DNA of 64,000 nucleotides from assembly GCA_964385405.1 (NCBI GenBank), contig CAYLOT010000005.1, positions 1 through 64,000 on the forward strand. The letters run 5' to 3'. Source of the DNA: CAIZGX01 sp964385405. GTDB taxonomy: Bacteria; Bacteroidota; Bacteroidia; Flavobacteriales_D; Sanyastnellaceae. Every line of letters begins with the position of its first letter. The stretch's first letter is position 1. The notes under the pieces were generated by a model that did no database searches, was not told where the DNA came from, and saw only the letters and a program-made list of their open reading frames with translations. Below, piece after piece: positions 60,073 through 64,000 of this stretch. Both the position numbers and the translations under genes were made by a program.

Positions 60073-61373
60073 TAACGGCTATTCTAGTAGTTTTCGTTTT
60101 GGCTTATGTGTGTATTGCAGCGGAGCATGCCGTTAAAATCGATAAAGCAGCTACGGCCCTTATTGCAGGCGTTTTGTGTTGGACGTTTTTAGTGCTTGCT
60201 CCAACTGGAATTTCACACGAAGTGTTGGAAGGAAGACTGGGTCATCACATTGAAGAGATTTCCGGAATCTTGTTGTTTTTGATGGGTGCTATGACCATTG
60301 TTGAAATTATTGACGCGCACAACGGATTCTCAATTATTACAGATCGCATTTCAACTCAGAGTCAGGTTAAATTGCTTTGGATTATTTCTTTGCTTTCGTT
60401 CTTTTTGTCTGCTGCGTTAGACAATTTAACAACCGCCATTGTTATGGTGAGTTTAGCACGAAAGCTAATTAGCAATCAAAAGTCGCGATGGTTTTTTACA
60501 GGTGTCATTGTCATTGCAGCGAACGCAGGAGGTGCGTGGAGTCCAATTGGAGATGTGACGACAACAATGCTATGGATAGGTGGTCAACTCACTACAGGTC
60601 CTGTCATTTCAGAACTTTTTCTTCCGAGTTTAGTCAGTCTTTTAGTCCCAGTAATTGTTTTATCGTTTGTGTTGAAGGGAAACTTGGAGCGACCTGATTC
60701 AAACGAAACAACGACGAGTGATTTAGCTCGTTCAAAGCAAATGATCGTATTTGTTTTGGGATTAGGTGGATTGTTATTCGTTCCAGTTTTCAAGACGCTC
60801 ACGCACTTGCCCCCGTTCATGGGAATGATGATTTCGGTGGGAGTGCTTTGGCTCGTTACAGATCTTATGAACGGAAGAAAAATGGATTCCGATAAGGCGA
60901 AGTATTCTGCGTTGAGTGCTTTGCGAAAAATTGATATGCCTTCTGTTCTTTTCTTTTTGGGAATTTTACTTTCAGTGAGTGCGTTGCAAGAGGCTGGACA
61001 TCTGACTCAGCTTTCTTTTTGGTTGAAAGATCAGCTTAACAATTCCTATGCGATAAATATTGCGATAGGTGTTCTATCTGCGGTAGTAGACAATGTTCCG
61101 CTGGTTGCTGCAAGTATTGGAATGTATCCGGTTGAAGCAGCGGGCACAGCTGATGTTTGGGCTTCGCACTTCGTTCAAGACGGAACGTTTTGGCATTTCT
61201 TGGCCTACACTGCAGGCACCGGCGGCAGTATGCTAATCATAGGATCTGCCGCAGGTGTTGCTGCAATGGGGCTAGAGAAGATGTCGTTCACCTGGTATTT
61301 GAAAAACATTTCACTTTGGGCCCTACTCGGTTTCTTTAGTGGCGCAGGAGTTTATATTCTCATGCACCTCTAA
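60069..61373 (+). CDS. nhaD: Na+/H+ antiporter NhaD
   Basis: 434 residues from the ATG at 60069 (MITAILVVFVLAYVCIAAEH), which overlaps the exbD stop; a longer frame from 59955 lies inside exbD and is rejected. About 12 membrane helices of the arsenite/ion-transporter superfamily. The NhaD-type core motifs ALDNLTTAIVMV and ANAGGAWSPIGDVTTTMLW are clear, and VVDNVPLVAAS and GTGGSMLIIGSAAG follow in the second half. It expels Na+ in exchange for H+, which suggests a salt-exposed habitat. It ends directly against the convergent beta-helix gene. Confidence 0.93.
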   Translation: MITAILVVFVLAYVCIAAEHAVKIDKAATALIAGVLCWTFLVLAPTGISHEVLEGRLGHHIEEISGILLFLMGAMTIVEIIDAHNGFSIITDRISTQSQVKLLWIISLLSFFLSAALDNLTTAIVMVSLARKLISNQKSRWFFTGVIVIAANAGGAWSPIGDVTTTMLWIGGQLTTGPVISELFLPSLVSLLVPVIVLSFVLKGNLERPDSNETTTSDLARSKQMIVFVLGLGGLLFVPVFKTLTHLPPFMGMMISVGVLWLVTDLMNGRKMDSDKAKYSALSALRKIDMPSVLFFLGILLSVSALQEAGHLTQLSFWLKDQLNNSYAINIAIGVLSAVVDNVPLVAASIGMYPVEAAGTADVWASHFVQDGTFWHFLAYTAGTGGSMLIIGSAAGVAAMGLEKMSFTWYLKNISLWALLGFFSGAGVYILMHL

Positions 61374-64000
61374 TTAGTTTTCAATTACGAATTTTTCAGT
61401 TTTCGTCTTTCCATCTTCCAATACAAATTGCAACAAGTAAATTCCGCTTGGAAAAATTACATCGAACGAAATTTCAGAGCATTGTTGCTCCAGTCCTTCG
61501 TCAATCACACTTCCTGAAGTCGAGAGAATTTTCCATTTTACACTTTTATTTTTCCTGTCGAGTTTCAATTTGAATTCGCCATTGTTGATGGAAGGAATAA
61601 TTTTTTCCGAATGAACATTCAATTGCTTATTGTCGGAAAAGCAGGTGAAGAACATGACTTCTTGCGGACCGAGAATATCAATTCCAAATGGAAAATTTGA
61701 ATTGCTTAAACTCGTGAAGATTGAATCGCTCACGTTCGAAGTTAACGCTGTTGTGTTATTCAATTCAGCCGCTGTTAGGGCTTTCCAATAGAGTAGCTCT
61801 TCCAATTCTTCTCCTTCGATGTTGCAAGTGTTCAGTTGATCTAGAATGGCGTGACACAAGTTTGAATTTCCCAAAGAGCGGAAGAGTTGTGCTTTAGAAA
61901 GTTCAATCCAGAATTGTGAATGGAAAGAGGAATCACTCACGGTGCTGTCTGTGCAGGCGTTCAAGGAATTCACATATCGTTGTACAGCAATTTCGAACGA
62001 TTCAGAATTGTTTTCTGGAATTATTTCTCCGCGAAGAACAAGTTCTTCAATCATCTTTTTCATCATACCTATTCCCCAATTAGAAAGTGAACGAATCTCG
62101 CTGTTGCTTCTGTCCAATGGTGAAGTGAGAATTTCATGGAAGAGTTTAACGGATCGTTTTCCTTCGAACGAACTATCTGTTGCGTAAGCCAATGTTGCCG
62201 CCAACGAGAGTGCAGAATCTAACGGCATTTGTCCATATTCTGTGGTAGAAATCAAAGGCAAATCGGAAAGTGTTTTTTGTTGCGAGTTCATCTGTGTGAT
62301 TGATTTAGTTGGACTAAGTGTTCCGATGGCTGAAGGACATAGCGTAGATACAGCGACAGATGGACTAAGCATAATTGGACAGAGATTTCCGTTTGAACAC
62401 GCATTCGAAGTGAACAGAGAAATACCTGAGCTCCCCGATGCAATAGGAAGCCATTCGTTTTGAGCGCTTGCTAATGCAATAGGTGCGCAGCTTGCAGAGG
62501 TTATGGTTGCAATGTTTCCACAAAGATTGCAATCGCTGGCGCCATTGAAAGCATTGAATCCTTTGTTCAATAAAGGGGTTGCGCTATGATAGAAATGAAC
62601 ATGCTCATCGTTCAATTCGAAAAGATTGTATCCGCCTGCACTGCTCGAGGACATGTTTAATACACACCCTTTTCCAATCTCAAGGGCAGTTCCGTTCTGC
62701 GAAAATTCAGAACAGCGAATGGTAAAGACGCCTCCTTTCTTTTGTGCGGCGATTCCGTTGTTATTGAAGGTGCAAGAGGTTAATCCGATTTCAATCAGAC
62801 TATAATCTGAAAGTGCAACGGTGTTGTTTTCGAATGCTGAATTTTTGATTTTACTCAGTGACTTCAAATGTTCAGAGAACAGATTTGATGCATTGAATAG
62901 ACATTCTTCGAAATTGTAGTTTCCATAGTGAATACTAATTGCACTGTTGTTAGTGAAATCTGAATTTACTGCTGAGAGTTTTCCATAGTTGCTTTTTATT
63001 CTGCAATTGTTGGAAGAAGAGTTTAAGAAGGAAAGACTGTTATAGTCGACTTGACACAATGCATTTTCATCTCCGATGATTTCTATCTTGTTTAAGAGCA
63101 GTCGTTGGTAAGAAAGAAGCGTTGCGTTTTCTTCAAGTTCGATTTTTCCGTTTTCAAATCGAATGTAATTGGCAGTTCCCGATTCGTTGAACATAGCGCC
63201 TTCATGAATGCGTAACAGTGTGTTTTCAGAATCAAATCCTTCAACATTCATTCGACTTCCCGAAGCGAAGATTACATCTGTTTCATTCCATGCGGAATAC
63301 ACGTCGAAGCCTCCAAGAATGGCTTCAACATTGAAATCGGATTGTGCGGTTAGGTGAATTTGTCCACCACGAAATTCAATGGAAGCGTCTGTGTTATTCA
63401 AGACTACTTCTCCCGAAGAGAAAACGATTTTCCCTCCAGGAAGAAGTACAACTTTACCTTCCACTTGAAGTGTACCGCCCAGTAGGTTTAGGGTGGAATT
63501 GTTTTCGAGAATGAGCTGTCCATTCGGATGAATGAATAACGTTCCATTACTCTGAAGATTAATGGTTGTTGTCTCTTGAACATTCAAAGAGGCGTTTACG
63601 GTTCCCGTTTCATCGCCGATGTAGAGAGAACCTCCTTCACGAATAACAATGCTTCCTTGGCCGCAGTCATTACCTGTTTCAATGATTACTTCATCCCCTG
63701 GAAAGACAAGGCTATTCAGGGAAGAATGACTTTCTCCCAATGCACCAATGCTTATCACGGTGTTGTTTTCAATAATGGTTGAAGGAAGGACTTGTAAACC
63801 GGAATTTCCAAAGTTGAAGTTCGATCCGTTTTCCACATTCATTCTGAAAACCGAATGTCCATTCGGTAATTCATCGGCAAATACTTCTTCAGCAATGAAA
63901 GCCAAATTTCCGTAGTTGATTCCTGAGTGTGGTTGGTTGTTTCCTGAAGGGGCATACCAATTATCGAAAAGAATTTCTTCTTCATTTATTGCAGTAAAAG
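61374..64000 (-). CDS. Right-handed beta-helix secreted protein, T9SS type A cargo (N-terminus beyond window)
   Basis: The frame is open to the last base, so the N-terminus lies past 64000; a TTG at 63905 is not a real start, because coding continues upstream of it (NWYAPSGNN). At least 875 residues are visible. The first half is a series of short Asn/Ser/Leu/Ile rungs typical of parallel beta-helix proteins (NNTVISIGALG, LQSNGTLFIHPNGQLIL, NGTALEIGKGC). A helical region follows (about 61760-62290). The last 75 residues are a T9SS type A sorting domain (KWKILSTSGSVIDEGL, PSGIYLLQFVLEDG, KFVIEN). It is secreted to the surface; the function is unknown. Confidence 0.85.
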   Translation of the reverse strand, partial: FTAINEEEILFDNWYAPSGNNQPHSGINYGNLAFIAEEVFADELPNGHSVFRMNVENGSNFNFGNSGLQVLPSTIIENNTVISIGALGESHSSLNSLVFPGDEVIIETGNDCGQGSIVIREGGSLYIGDETGTVNASLNVQETTTINLQSNGTLFIHPNGQLILENNSTLNLLGGTLQVEGKVVLLPGGKIVFSSGEVVLNNTDASIEFRGGQIHLTAQSDFNVEAILGGFDVYSAWNETDVIFASGSRMNVEGFDSENTLLRIHEGAMFNESGTANYIRFENGKIELEENATLLSYQRLLLNKIEIIGDENALCQVDYNSLSFLNSSSNNCRIKSNYGKLSAVNSDFTNNSAISIHYGNYNFEECLFNASNLFSEHLKSLSKIKNSAFENNTVALSDYSLIEIGLTSCTFNNNGIAAQKKGGVFTIRCSEFSQNGTALEIGKGCVLNMSSSSAGGYNLFELNDEHVHFYHSATPLLNKGFNAFNGASDCNLCGNIATITSASCAPIALASAQNEWLPIASGSSGISLFTSNACSNGNLCPIMLSPSVAVSTLCPSAIGTLSPTKSITQMNSQQKTLSDLPLISTTEYGQMPLDSALSLAATLAYATDSSFEGKRSVKLFHEILTSPLDRSNSEIRSLSNWGIGMMKKMIEELVLRGEIIPENNSESFEIAVQRYVNSLNACTDSTVSDSSFHSQFWIELSKAQLFRSLGNSNLCHAILDQLNTCNIEGEELEELLYWKALTAAELNNTTALTSNVSDSIFTSLSNSNFPFGIDILGPQEVMFFTCFSDNKQLNVHSEKIIPSINNGEFKLKLDRKNKSVKWKILSTSGSVIDEGLEQQCSEISFDVIFPSGIYLLQFVLEDGKTKTEKFVIEN

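Noticed and set aside
63905..63907. TTG as the start of the last beta-helix gene
   Set aside because: The frame stays open and protein-like to the window edge, so the gene is simply cut off.

Overview
This is ordinary chromosomal DNA from a member of the Bacteroidota, most likely Flavobacteriales (Cryomorphaceae/Crocinitomicaceae-like; the family is a guess). The evidence is C-terminal sorting domains of the type IX secretion system (T9SS, both type A and type B), a PorP/SprF protein, fused LpxC-FabZ, fused SecD-SecF, DUF4270 and DUF4301 proteins, and many promoters with the Bacteroidota -7 element TAnnTTTG. Purine-rich Shine-Dalgarno sites are not obvious before most genes. I see no insertion sequence, prophage, CRISPR array, rRNA gene or plasmid function. 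One tRNA (Cys) is present.

Layout. 1-4.9 kb: a surface cassette on the + strand (a truncated HYR-repeat adhesin with a T9SS type B tail, a PorP/SprF protein, and an OmpA protein with a probable SPOR tail). 5-10.8 kb, minus strand: a glycogen-synthase-like protein, a DUF4270 lipoprotein, glmS and a secreted beta-helix protein, read in that order. 10.9-18.4 kb: panC, a C4-dicarboxylate-type symporter, a small unknown protein, a barrel-less TonB plug protein, a long amidophosphoribosyltransferase, a serine hydrolase and a coiled-coil protein. 18.5-21.5 kb: tRNA-Cys, holB, recO, a probable unannotated short transcript, a RimK-type protease and a YqeY protein. 21.6-25 kb: an autoregulated TetR gene, then lpxC-fabZ, lpxA and an ABC ATPase (lipid A synthesis). 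25-31 kb: DUF4301, a 450-base gene-poor stretch with a perfect 20-bp palindrome, galE, a PAP2-like membrane protein coupled to rpoN, and a phosphoesterase lipoprotein.

31-46 kb is the accessory-looking part. Two giant paralogous secreted proteins (2039 and 1327 residues) are built on a 450-base tandem coding repeat. A third type B cargo protein, an MBL-fold hydrolase and a sialidase-like type A cargo protein follow. 46-54.5 kb: cinA, rpmB, secDF, tatA, alkB and a fused alpha/beta 2-oxoacid dehydrogenase E1. 54.5-64 kb: a TonB-dependent receptor, a DUF4349 lipoprotein, a tight operon of amino acid dehydrogenase, exbB, exbD and nhaD, and a truncated beta-helix T9SS cargo protein.

The genes fit together as envelope biology. 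LpxC-FabZ, LpxA, GlmS and GalE make envelope precursors. SecDF and Tat export proteins, and SecDF probably feeds the T9SS substrates. ExbB-ExbD can energise TonB receptors. No clearly new defence or mobile system is visible. The most unusual things seen are: the copy-number-variable giant adhesin pair with non-ATG starts and structured leaders; a probable short transcript between recO and the RimK-type protease; several genes whose -7 element lies 4-8 nt before the start codon (apparently leaderless); and five convergent gene pairs whose stop codons interlock in TTAA/TTAG.
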